DNA of 30,985 nt from CAZYWA01 sp964650975 [NCBI: uncultured bacterium] (lineage in GTDB: Bacteria; JADJOY01): contig CAZYWA010000015.1 in assembly GCA_964650975.1 (NCBI GenBank), positions 1 to 30,985 of the forward strand, written 5' to 3'. Of the stretch, positions 24,814 through 30,985 are shown piece after piece. How positions within the stretch are numbered: the first letter of the stretch is position 1; every line of letters starts with the position of its first letter. The position numbers and the translations under genes are program-made. The notes under the pieces were generated by a model. It did not search any database and was not told the DNA's origin. It was given only the letters and a program-made list of their open reading frames with translations.

Positions 24814-26169
24814 TTGCGCGCGTCCGCCGCCACCCCACGAATTCTGGCGCTGGCACTGGCTTTCGTCGGTCTGGTGGCGAGCAGCGCCGCGTGGGCCCAG
24901 CAGGTGCGCATCCCGATCTCCTCCACGCCCACCGAGGAGGAGCTGCAAGCGGTCAAGCCGCCCGAGGTCCTCGAGGAGGCCGGACCGGACTGGATCAGCA
25001 CCCTCGGCGACTTCATCGACAAGAAGATCGCGCGCGCCGAGGAGCTCGACATCTACGGCAACACCGGTCAGCTGCCCGAGGGCATCTTCGGCATCAAGTA
25101 CACGTTCCGGTACCTGGCCGCGAACCAGCGCTTCATCGGCAACGGCCAGAAGACCTCGCTCATCCCGCCGATCTCGTTCACCGACGGCTCCGGCAACCAG
25201 TTGGTCAACATCGACCTCAACGGCAAGGGCGACGGCACCGTCCACATCTTCAACTTCTCGGTGGGGCTCACCGACTGGATCAACCCGTTCCTGGAGATCC
25301 AGTTCGCCGACGTACGCACCACGCTCAACCCGTCGGCCACTTTCGGCGGTGCCTTCTCGGCGCTCGGCTTCAAGAATTACGACGACCTGGTGAAGCTGAT
25401 CGAGCAGCTCGGGCGCCCGGCTCCCAACCCGGTGTTCGACACCCACGGGCTCGAGTTCGAGGACATCCAGACCGGGGTCTCGACCAACTGGTACCACACG
25501 CCGGAGATCTCGCTCGGCAACACCTTCAGCATGTTCTTCCCGACCGGCAAGATCGCGAACCCCAACAACGACATCAATTTCGCGCTCGGCCCCGAGCTCG
25601 ACCGCGGCTCGGGCGCCTACCAGCTCTTGCTGGTGTCGAACGCCGACTACCGTCCCGCGTTCCTGAAGAAGATGTTCGTGCTCTCCGGCGAGTGCGACTA
25701 CAAGTACTCGTTCACCGAGACGCGTCCGTCGCCGAGCACGTTCACCGCGCCCAACCCGGTGCTCAAGAAGGTGCTCGACGCGGTCGGGTTCGAGAGCGAT
25801 CTCTTTCCCGATCTCTCGAACATCCCGCCGACCTTCCGCTGGCAGCTCGGTCAGACGGTGGATCTCCTCGGTGCCTTGAGCGTCGATCTGGATTGGGTGG
25901 GCCTCGGCGTGCAGTACGGATTCGACTACGCCGCGGCCACCAAGATCGAGTCGCAGTCGCCGCAGTTCGTGGACCTCGTCGACGCGCTCCAGCTCACCGG
26001 CAAGTCGACCTCGCACGGCCTCTCGTTCACGGTCGCCCCCAACACCTTGAAGCTCGGGCTGCCGTTCCTGCTCGGAATCGTCTACGAGTACCCGGTCGCG
26101 GGCACCAACTCGATCGCCTTCAGCCCGTCGATCCGTGTGATCACCCAGTTCTTCCTCCCGGCCTGGTAA
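24814..26169 (+). CDS. Outer-membrane beta-barrel-like exported protein
   Basis: A 451-residue exported protein with a signal peptide (LALALAFVGLVASSAAWAQ, about 10-29). The mature part is rich in alternating aromatic/polar strands (GIKYTFRYLAAN, HIFNFSVGLTDWINPFLEIQF, LGVQYGFDYAAATK) and ends in an aromatic-terminated strand (VITQFFLPAW), which fits an outer-membrane barrel. I do not recognise a specific family; similarity to the phenol-pathway MetA-type or other uncharacterised porin-like proteins is only an impression. The start is uncertain: no ATG precedes the signal peptide in frame after the upstream stop, and TTG 24814 is the closest plausible start, with weak ribosome-binding signal. 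A family 1 half copy lies after its stop. Confidence 0.78.
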   Translation: MRASAATPRILALALAFVGLVASSAAWAQQVRIPISSTPTEEELQAVKPPEVLEEAGPDWISTLGDFIDKKIARAEELDIYGNTGQLPEGIFGIKYTFRYLAANQRFIGNGQKTSLIPPISFTDGSGNQLVNIDLNGKGDGTVHIFNFSVGLTDWINPFLEIQFADVRTTLNPSATFGGAFSALGFKNYDDLVKLIEQLGRPAPNPVFDTHGLEFEDIQTGVSTNWYHTPEISLGNTFSMFFPTGKIANPNNDINFALGPELDRGSGAYQLLLVSNADYRPAFLKKMFVLSGECDYKYSFTETRPSPSTFTAPNPVLKKVLDAVGFESDLFPDLSNIPPTFRWQLGQTVDLLGALSVDLDWVGLGVQYGFDYAAATKIESQSPQFVDLVDALQLTGKSTSHGLSFTVAPNTLKLGLPFLLGIVYEYPVAGTNSIAFSPSIRVITQFFLPAW

Positions 26170-26202
26170 GCGCGCCGCCGGTGCCCGCTCGGGCTGTTTG
26201 GA

Positions 26203-26224
26203 GCGCGTCGCGGTCCCTCGCGCG
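26203..26224. repeat. Family 1 repeat, half copy
   Basis: GCGGTCCCTCGC (26210-26221) gives a short hairpin with the conserved GTCCCT loop and a stem extended by partly paired GCG runs. It is preceded by TTTGGAGCGCG as in other copies. The partner hairpin with the AGGGAC loop is missing. Confidence 0.55.
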
Positions 26225-26313
26225 CGGAGCGCCGAATCGCGATTTCCTGGCGCCGCTACCGCAGGAGCGCGATACTGGACGGACTCCTCGCCCCCAGCTC
26301 ACGGAGGACGATC

Positions 26314-26865
26314 ATGAACCCCAAGCTCGTGCTCGCGATCCTCGTGGCCCTCGTTTCGACGACGCTCGCCGTACCGGCGCGCGCCTCGGTCTCCGGCGCT
26401 TCCGCCGATCCGCTCGCCAAGACGGTGTCGATCGACGTCCAGGACGCGCACTTGGTGAACGTGCTCCGGATGATGGCCGACGACACCGGCCTCAACGTGA
26501 TCGTGGATCCGGCGGTCGACCGGCGCATCACCCTGAAGCTCACCAACGTGAGCTGGCAGCAGTTCCTCGACATGTCGCTCAAGCTCTACGGCCTGCGCGC
26601 CGACCACGAAGGCAACGTGGTGCTCATCGCGCCCATCGACTCGAACGCGTTCCGCGCCACCGAGCCGCGCCGTGACGAGAGCCCGATCGAGACCCGGATG
26701 GTTCGCGTGCGCTACGCCGACGGCAAGAACCTGGCCGCGATCCTCACCCATTCGGTCCTGAGCAACGAGGGCAACGTCTCGGTCGACGAGCGCACCAACA
26801 CCCTCATCATCCAGGACCACTCGAAGCGAATCGACGAAGCCGTGCGCCTCATCGGGCACGATTGA
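26314..26865 (+). CDS. Stand-alone secretin N0-N1 domain protein
   Basis: A 183-residue exported protein with a signal peptide (1-24, ending PARA). Residues 37-107 resemble the N0 (secretin/TonB short N-terminal) domain of PilQ-type secretins: VSIDVQDAHLVNVLRMMADD, LNVIVDP, ITLKLTNVSWQQFLDMSL, NVVLIAP. Residues ~126-181 resemble the N1 KH-like domain (RMVRVRYADGKNLAAIL, VSVDERTNTLIIQD). The secretin pore domain is absent: the frame stops at 26865 and no continuation is visible in any frame before the family 2 repeat. So it is either a naturally short periplasmic protein or a remnant. It could interact with a secretin or with the envelope protein upstream. GGAGG (26303-26307) lies 6 nt before the ATG. 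Confidence 0.85.
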   Translation: MNPKLVLAILVALVSTTLAVPARASVSGASADPLAKTVSIDVQDAHLVNVLRMMADDTGLNVIVDPAVDRRITLKLTNVSWQQFLDMSLKLYGLRADHEGNVVLIAPIDSNAFRATEPRRDESPIETRMVRVRYADGKNLAAILTHSVLSNEGNVSVDERTNTLIIQDHSKRIDEAVRLIGHD

Positions 26866-26867
26866 TT

Positions 26868-26965
26868 CGGGGGGCTGTTCCAGCCCCCCGCCCCACAAAA
26901 AGCGTTTTTTGTGGGGCCCCACCCCCGAGTCGGCTCACTGCGTTCGCCGGGCGCCTCTCGGCGCC
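26868..26965 (+). repeat. Family 2 multi-hairpin intergenic repeat, terminator-like
   Basis: Three perfect hairpins in a row: CGGGGGGCTG/CAGCCCCCCG with loop TTC (26868-26890); CCCCACAAAAA/TTTTTGTGGGG with a 4-nt loop (26891-26916); and GGCGCC-TCTC-GGCGCC (26950-26965). The shared block CCCCACCCCCGAGTCGGCTC (26917-26936) lies between the last two. It starts two nt after the secretin-domain stop, a strong position for a terminator. The rest of the gap up to 27096 shows no gene. Confidence 0.85.
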
Positions 26966-27096
26966 TGCCCAGATCCGCGCGAGCAGTCGGTTCGGGGATG
27001 AAGTCGATGGGAAGCGCCCCCGAACCGACTGACAAGAGAAGCCCCACCGCTCTCCGGTCCGCAAGGTTGCCGTTCGAGCGGCGGATCTTCCCGACC

Positions 27097-27882
27097 TCAC
27101 GCTAGGACGCGGATCCGCTCGATTTTCGCTCGGTCGAGCACGACACCGAATGCGCCCTGCGCTGCTCGTGCCATGGCGGCGCCGTCTCCCGTCGTGAGAA
27201 ACCGCTCGACGGGCTCGGCGTGCGCGGACGAGGCGCGATCGGGAAAGCCACGCTCCTCGATCCAGTCGAGAAGCTCGGGTGCTGGATCGACGAGGCGAAT
27301 CCCGGGCAGCAGCCGTGCAAAGGCCGGTGCCACCGCTGCGTAGTGCGTGCAGGCGAGGAGCAGCGTGTCGCAATTGCGTAGCGGCGCGACGATACGCTCG
27401 ATCGTTGCGACCAGCGCGGGAGATTCGCTTCCTTCGCCCGACTCGATGAGCGCCGAGAGCGGCTGGGCGACGCGCTGAATGACCACTCGCCCCGGGCGCG
27501 CGAGTGCGCGTCGGTAGCACAGGGAACGGATCGTCCGGCGCCCTCCGACGATTCCAAGGCGCCGCGGGCTAAGTCTTCGAATGAGGCGCACTGCGGGCTC
27601 GATCACTCCGGTGACATGAAGCCCGCCGTGCGGCGTGCGGATCCCGTGGCCGTCGAGGACGGTGCTCGCGGCGTTGCAGGCGACGACGAGATGGGTGACC
27701 CCGCGTGCCGCTAGTACCGACGCCACCGACACGAGTCGCCGGCGCAGCGAGCGCGCGGGCACTTCGCCGTACGGGCGCGAGCCAGTATCCGAGCAGTAGA
27801 CGATCGGGAGTCGCGGGTGGCGCTGCCGCAGGAGACGATAAACCCCCATCCCGCCGATACCCCAATCCAGAATCCCGATCAT
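27097..27882 (-). CDS. Divergent Asp/Glu racemase (MurI-like)
   Basis: A 261-residue protein of the Asp/Glu racemase superfamily, the family of MurI, which makes D-glutamate for peptidoglycan. Both catalytic cysteines are present: Cys69 in VACNAAST and Cys178 in LLACTHY. Two substrate-contact positions differ from MurI: the N-terminal DSGxGG reads DWGIGG (Asp6, Trp7), and CNTAS reads CNAAS. The PYG motif is kept (DTGSRPYGEVP). The changes suggest another substrate than glutamate, or a non-housekeeping role. Start ATG 27882 lies 14 nt after the methyltransferase stop, so it is the last gene of a three-gene operon. A housekeeping murI cannot be excluded without genome context. Confidence 0.82.
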   Translation of the reverse strand: MIGILDWGIGGMGVYRLLRQRHPRLPIVYCSDTGSRPYGEVPARSLRRRLVSVASVLAARGVTHLVVACNAASTVLDGHGIRTPHGGLHVTGVIEPAVRLIRRLSPRRLGIVGGRRTIRSLCYRRALARPGRVVIQRVAQPLSALIESGEGSESPALVATIERIVAPLRNCDTLLLACTHYAAVAPAFARLLPGIRLVDPAPELLDWIEERGFPDRASSAHAEPVERFLTTGDGAAMARAAQGAFGVVLDRAKIERIRVLA

Positions 27883-27896
27883 CTCGCGCGCCGCTC

Positions 27897-29198
27897 CTAC
27901 GGGTAGCTTTGCGGCGCTACCCATCCGCGCTCGAGTGGCCCGGAGTCGAACGCGAGGACGCGAGCATCCCAGCTCACGTTTAGGCGCTCGATCCGCGCGC
28001 CCGGGTAACGGCTCTGCAGATACCAGACCAGCTCGTGTTCGGCTCGGATCGGGTTGTGGCGCAGCATGCCTCGCCAGCGCGGATCCGAGACCAGGCGACG
28101 CAAGGCCCGCGCGAAGGTCCGGTTCCGAACGTGGTTCACGAGCTTGCGTGCCTTGTCGCGGGCGAAGGCCGGCACGTCCACCACCTGGAGCGGCGCCGTC
28201 ACCATGTCGACGATCAGGATCCGGCCCTGCGGCGCGAGCACTCGCCGCATCTCGTTCATGATCGGATCCCAGTCGAGGTAACGAAACGACAGGAGCGAGA
28301 CCACGACATCGAACGAGGCATTCGGGAACGGTAGCTGCGGTCCATCGATCGAGTGAAAGGCCAGCTTGCTCGAACCAGCGGCACGCCTCTTCGCGTGCGC
28401 GAGCAGCGGACCGGACCGATCGACTCCCACGCCGGACTCGATCCGGCTCTCGAGGGCGCGCAGCATCGCGCCATTGCCGCAGCCGACGTCGAGGATCCTG
28501 AGCGGACCGGGCCGCAAGTGCTCCCTCAGCCAGCGCCACTCGTCGCGGCGCACGGTGATGTCGGCGAAGACCGCATCGTAGAGATCGGCGACTCCGTCGT
28601 AGCCGTCGCCGCCCGCGAGCGGCTCGGGATGGAAGGGCTGCATGCGCTCGATCGGCCAGATCCCCAGATACTTGCCGATCGAGCCCGCGATGCCATGAGA
28701 CTTCTTGCCTGGACACGCGACCACGTGGAGCGGTGCTTCGGGATCCGCGAATGGCGATTCCCAGGCAAACGCGTCGGGCCGGCGCGAGATCGTCGTGTAG
28801 CCGTGATAACCGTAGGCGGTCACACCGAACGTCCGCGCGAAGAAGGGCGCCAACCACCGTGCGGTCCGGCACGCATGAAAGTAGGCACGCCCACCCTCCG
28901 CGAACGGGAGCCGCAGCCCTCGCCATTCGTACGGGCTGAACTGCTCGGGTAGCGAGCTGGTGCGGAACATCGGCCCGTACATCCCGCTGTGGCCGACGAA
29001 GTGAAGCTCGGTGATGCGATGCCCGGCTTCCTCGATGCGTTTCATCGCGTCGACGAAGTCGCGCTTCGACTCGACGCGCTCACAGCGCACGGCTGCATGG
29101 GGAGCGGCCGCGCGCTTGGTATTGGCCAGGGTCCGTGCCGCGCGCTCGAACTTCGGCCCTCCCTCGCGATAGAGCGTGGTGTACCCGATCCAGATCAC
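27897..29198 (-). CDS. SAM-dependent methyltransferase with caspase-like N-terminal region
   Basis: A 433-residue fusion. Residues ~230-345 are a class I SAM methyltransferase of the UbiE/Methyltransf_11 type: motif I LDVGCGNG (236-243), acidic GVGVDRS (256-262), FPNASFDVVVSLLSFRYLDW (291-310) and LAPQGRILIVDMV. Residues 1-~180 look different: a strand ending in His (LHFVGHSGMYG, His70), a loop, then a strand ending in Cys (AYFHACRTA, Cys110) followed by a helix and strand. This matches the His-strand/Cys-strand order of clan CD caspase-like peptidases, although the canonical H-G is H-S-G. That assignment is inference. The start ATG 29198 overlaps the cupin stop by 4 nt, and the racemase follows after 14 nt. 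Confidence 0.82.
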   Translation of the reverse strand: MIWIGYTTLYREGGPKFERAARTLANTKRAAAPHAAVRCERVESKRDFVDAMKRIEEAGHRITELHFVGHSGMYGPMFRTSSLPEQFSPYEWRGLRLPFAEGGRAYFHACRTARWLAPFFARTFGVTAYGYHGYTTISRRPDAFAWESPFADPEAPLHVVACPGKKSHGIAGSIGKYLGIWPIERMQPFHPEPLAGGDGYDGVADLYDAVFADITVRRDEWRWLREHLRPGPLRILDVGCGNGAMLRALESRIESGVGVDRSGPLLAHAKRRAAGSSKLAFHSIDGPQLPFPNASFDVVVSLLSFRYLDWDPIMNEMRRVLAPQGRILIVDMVTAPLQVVDVPAFARDKARKLVNHVRNRTFARALRRLVSDPRWRGMLRHNPIRAEHELVWYLQSRYPGARIERLNVSWDARVLAFDSGPLERGWVAPQSYP

Positions 29199-29764
29199 CG
29201 CGCTTCCGCTTTCGGCGAGGGAAACGAACGCCGCTCGACGACCATGCGCGGATCCCGCGGCAGCCAGGCCCCCGAATCGTCACCGACGACCAGCACCTGG
29301 CGCCGCGCGAGATCGTAGACCTGCATGCGCGAGATCGCGGGCTCGTAGAGGTGCAGGCCGAGGCCGCCACCGCTGGCCTTCATGTCGTGGATCAGGCCCG
29401 CCTGCACTTCGAGGACCGCGGGACTCTCGACCTGGCGCTTCCGGACGATCCGCAACTCGCGGCCATGCCAGGCGTAAGTCCGCTCCGTGTAACGGCCTTC
29501 ACAGAGATAGATGAGGCCGGTCGCCTCGCCATGGTCGTGAGGTGCGCAGAACACGTCCTCGTCCCAGCAGATGAGCAGCAACTCGGCGAGGCCGGTGCGC
29601 AGGATTGGTTTGCGTCCGTAGGGTTCCTCGCGCGCAGGCGCCACGGCTCGCTTGCGCAGCAGCTCCGGGCGGTGGAGCTGGTCGAGCAGGTCATTGCTGG
29701 CTCCCACACGCCGCAAGGCGGGTGAGAGCCTCGATTCCACCAGAAGCCGCCGGGAGTTCGTCAT
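29195..29764 (-). CDS. Cysteine dioxygenase-like cupin
   Basis: A 189-residue cupin similar to type I cysteine dioxygenase, a non-haem iron enzyme oxidising thiols to sulfinates. The iron ligands are predicted as His76 and His78 in APHDHGEATG and His126 in GLIHDM; the later GLHLYEP (136-142) matches the family's SLHLYSPP strand. PYGRKPIL (49-55) fits the substrate region. The family's Cys-Tyr crosslink residues need alignment; Cys73 and Cys88 are present but position is not certain. First gene of a minus-strand operon, it overlaps the methyltransferase gene by 4 nt (ATGA). Substrate may be cysteine or another thiol such as mercaptopropionate. Confidence 0.85.
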   Translation of the reverse strand: MTNSRRLLVESRLSPALRRVGASNDLLDQLHRPELLRKRAVAPAREEPYGRKPILRTGLAELLLICWDEDVFCAPHDHGEATGLIYLCEGRYTERTYAWHGRELRIVRKRQVESPAVLEVQAGLIHDMKASGGGLGLHLYEPAISRMQVYDLARRQVLVVGDDSGAWLPRDPRMVVERRSFPSPKAEAR

Positions 29765-29813
29765 CTCGCCGCCGGCAGTGTTGCTCTCTCGAGGTGCAGG
29801 GCTCGTGCAACTC

Positions 29814-29829
29814 GGTGAGCCCGCTCACC
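29814..29829. promoter_or_regulatory. Palindrome upstream of cupin operon, operator candidate
   Basis: GGTGAGC-CC-GCTCACC is a perfect 7-bp inverted repeat about 50 nt before the cupin start. It is the only such palindrome I noticed in the 224-nt gap 29765-29988, which holds no gene. It could be a regulator site or just a small hairpin. Confidence 0.3.
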
Positions 29830-29988
29830 CCGGCGGCCGGCTGCACGACGCGTGCCGCCGAGTCGAGATGCCGAATGGAAAGCGAAAAAACGCGGTCCCC
29901 GGCGATGGGCCGAACGACCGTGTCTGTTCGCCTACGACACCGTGTCCGCCCGCACCCGGCGAACGACGGCTGGACTACCGACGCCCCA

Positions 29989-30744
29989 CTACGGCGCTTC
30001 GATCAGGTGGCCGCGGTAGAGGAAGAGCTTGAAGCGCATGTAGAGCAGGAACGTGAACATGATGCGCGTGGTGCGGAAGAAGCGGATGTTGGATTGGCCG
30101 GCGGAGCGGTGCGCGTGGGCCACCGGAGCCTCGACCACGCGGTAGTCCATGTTGATCAGCTTCACCAGGATCTCGCTGGGGAAGGTGAAGCCCACGGCCT
30201 CGGTGCGGATGGTGCGGATCAAGTCGCCGTCGAAGACCTTGAGGGCGCACTGCGAGTCGCGAAAATCGAGGCCGATGAGCGCCTTCACCAGCAGGTTGTA
30301 GCCCCAGTTGGCGATCACGCGCGGGATGGTGTCCTTCTTGGCCGTGCGGTAGCCGGCGACGCACTGGATGCCATCGACCATGCGCTCGCGCATCGCGGGA
30401 ATGTCGGCGGGGTCGAACTGGCCGTCGGAGTCGATGGTGGCGACCAGCCGTCCGCGCGATTCCAGGATGCCGCGGCGGATCGCCGCGCCGTAGCCGCGGT
30501 TTCGGTCCTGAGCCAGCACCCGCAGCGCGGGCACCTCGGCGTGCACGGCCTCGAGCACTTCGCGGGTGCGGTCGCGCGAGCCGTCGTCGACCACCAGCAC
30601 CTCGTATCCGCCGGGAATCTGCGCCAGCGCCGCGGCGCAGCGCCGCACCGTGTCGGCGACGTTCGCCTCCTCGTTGTAGGCCGGCATCACCACCGAGATC
30701 TCGACCTCGTGGGACGGGGCGCCCGCGGTGGCTTCGGTGCTCAT
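29989..30744 (-). CDS. Family 2 glycosyltransferase (dolichyl-phosphate mannosyltransferase-like)
   Basis: A 251-residue GT-A-fold glycosyltransferase. SVVMPAYNEE (17-26) and VVDDGSRDRT (51-60) bind the nucleotide sugar; DSDG (105-108) gives the metal-binding DxD; QCALKVFD (165-172) and the acceptor region follow. The size and the RDSQCALKVF and TFPSEI segments fit DPM1-like polyprenyl-phosphate glycosyltransferases that load a sugar onto a lipid carrier at the inner membrane. The C-terminal amphipathic/hydrophobic stretch (RTTRIMFTFLLYMRFKLFLY) may sit on the membrane. ATG 30744 was chosen, with GAGGGG 5-6 nt upstream; the added residues of an earlier start at 30795 are not family-like. Its start overlaps the upstream gene's stop, so they form one operon. 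Confidence 0.92.
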   Translation of the reverse strand: MSTEATAGAPSHEVEISVVMPAYNEEANVADTVRRCAAALAQIPGGYEVLVVDDGSRDRTREVLEAVHAEVPALRVLAQDRNRGYGAAIRRGILESRGRLVATIDSDGQFDPADIPAMRERMVDGIQCVAGYRTAKKDTIPRVIANWGYNLLVKALIGLDFRDSQCALKVFDGDLIRTIRTEAVGFTFPSEILVKLINMDYRVVEAPVAHAHRSAGQSNIRFFRTTRIMFTFLLYMRFKLFLYRGHLIEAP

Positions 30745-30985
30745 TCCGTCCCCTCTTGGCCATCCGGCGCACCGCCCGCGCTCGCCGCCGGGCACGAAGC
30801 GAGATCATAGACCTCGATCACGCCGCTCCGGTCGGTGGCCGCGGATGCGATGTGGCCGCGGGTCTCGTGGATGTCGTAGTTGAACTCGAACTGGGACTCG
30901 GGCCGCGTGGCCCACGCGTTGGGAAACGGCGCCGCCGGGGCGCAGCGCGTGGTGATCGATCGCAGCACCGCGCCGCGCGTCTCGA
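30741..30985 (-). CDS. C-terminal part of an unknown protein, cut by window edge
   Basis: An open frame of about 80 codons entering from the right edge and ending at 30741, overlapping the glycosyltransferase start (ATGA). The visible end has SQFEFNYDIHETRGHI and VIEVYDLASC and a Gly/Ala-rich tail. I recognise no family. By position it is the upstream member of a polyprenyl-phosphate sugar or surface-polysaccharide operon, which is inferred from the neighbour only. Confidence 0.65.
   Translation of the reverse strand, partial: ETRGAVLRSITTRCAPAAPFPNAWATRPESQFEFNYDIHETRGHIASAATDRSGVIEVYDLASCPAASAGGAPDGQEGTE

Noticed and set aside
22671-25052. 793-codon open frame on the minus strand
   Set aside because: Antisense to the FG-GAP gene; its apparent repeats are the mirror of the FG-GAP repeats.
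8128-26965. CRISPR array reading of the recurrent intergenic motifs
   Set aside because: The copies are kilobases apart, lack regular spacers and no cas genes are present; they are dispersed repeats.

Overview
The window is high-GC DNA (about two thirds G+C by eye) with dense bacterial genes on both strands. The protein set points to a Gram-negative bacterium with a taste for decorated secreted proteins: lipoproteins, an OmpA-family peptidoglycan binder, an outer-membrane barrel candidate, FG-GAP/thrombospondin-3/MopE-type repeats, PKD repeats and a Cys-containing MYXO-CTERM-like tail. This fits Myxococcota, Binatota or another former deltaproteobacterial lineage. No rRNA or tRNA was seen, so the lineage is an inference. 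There are 24 protein-coding genes, one cut by the right edge. I saw no phage genes, insertion sequence or CRISPR array.

Layout. 45-2411 is a large lipoprotein with a TIG domain and dockerin-like calcium loops. 2447-4993 (minus) holds a threonine/serine dehydratase-family enzyme and a cytochrome P450, divergent from an aldo/keto reductase at 5176-6267. 6384-10185 (plus) holds an exported TldD-type metalloprotease, an OmpA-family protein and a dGTPase-like HD hydrolase. 10186-10730 is a structured non-coding stretch. 10731-12933 holds a MaoC-type hydratase followed by a flavin-dependent halogenase-family protein. A secreted beta-repeat protein (minus, 13285-14472) is divergent from a metallo-beta-lactamase/winged-helix/DUF1285 fusion (14649-16139). 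A small lipoprotein, a large subtilase-like peptidase with three PKD domains, and a secreted histidine phosphatase follow up to 20197. A polytopic membrane protein (minus) and a membrane-anchored SGNH hydrolase (plus) diverge at about 21.4 kb. 22818-26865 holds an FG-GAP protein, an outer-membrane protein and an orphan secretin N-domain protein. 27097-29764 (minus) is a compact three-gene operon: cysteine-dioxygenase-like cupin, a methyltransferase with a caspase-like N-terminal region, and a divergent Asp/Glu racemase. A GT2 glycosyltransferase and the tail of an unknown protein close the window.

Two families of intergenic hairpin repeats stand out, both placed just 3' of genes. Family 1 is a pair of hairpins with complementary loops GTCCCT and AGGGAC, or GTCTC and GAGAC (about 8128, 8889, 10213, 20216, half copy at 26203). 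Family 2 is a chain of hairpins followed by a block containing CGAGTCGGCTC (about 13108, 22659, 26868), always in the same orientation as the gene it follows. Both show base changes matched on the other side of the stem, so the structure itself appears to be conserved. These repeats and the three-gene operon at 27-29.8 kb are the best candidates for something undescribed.
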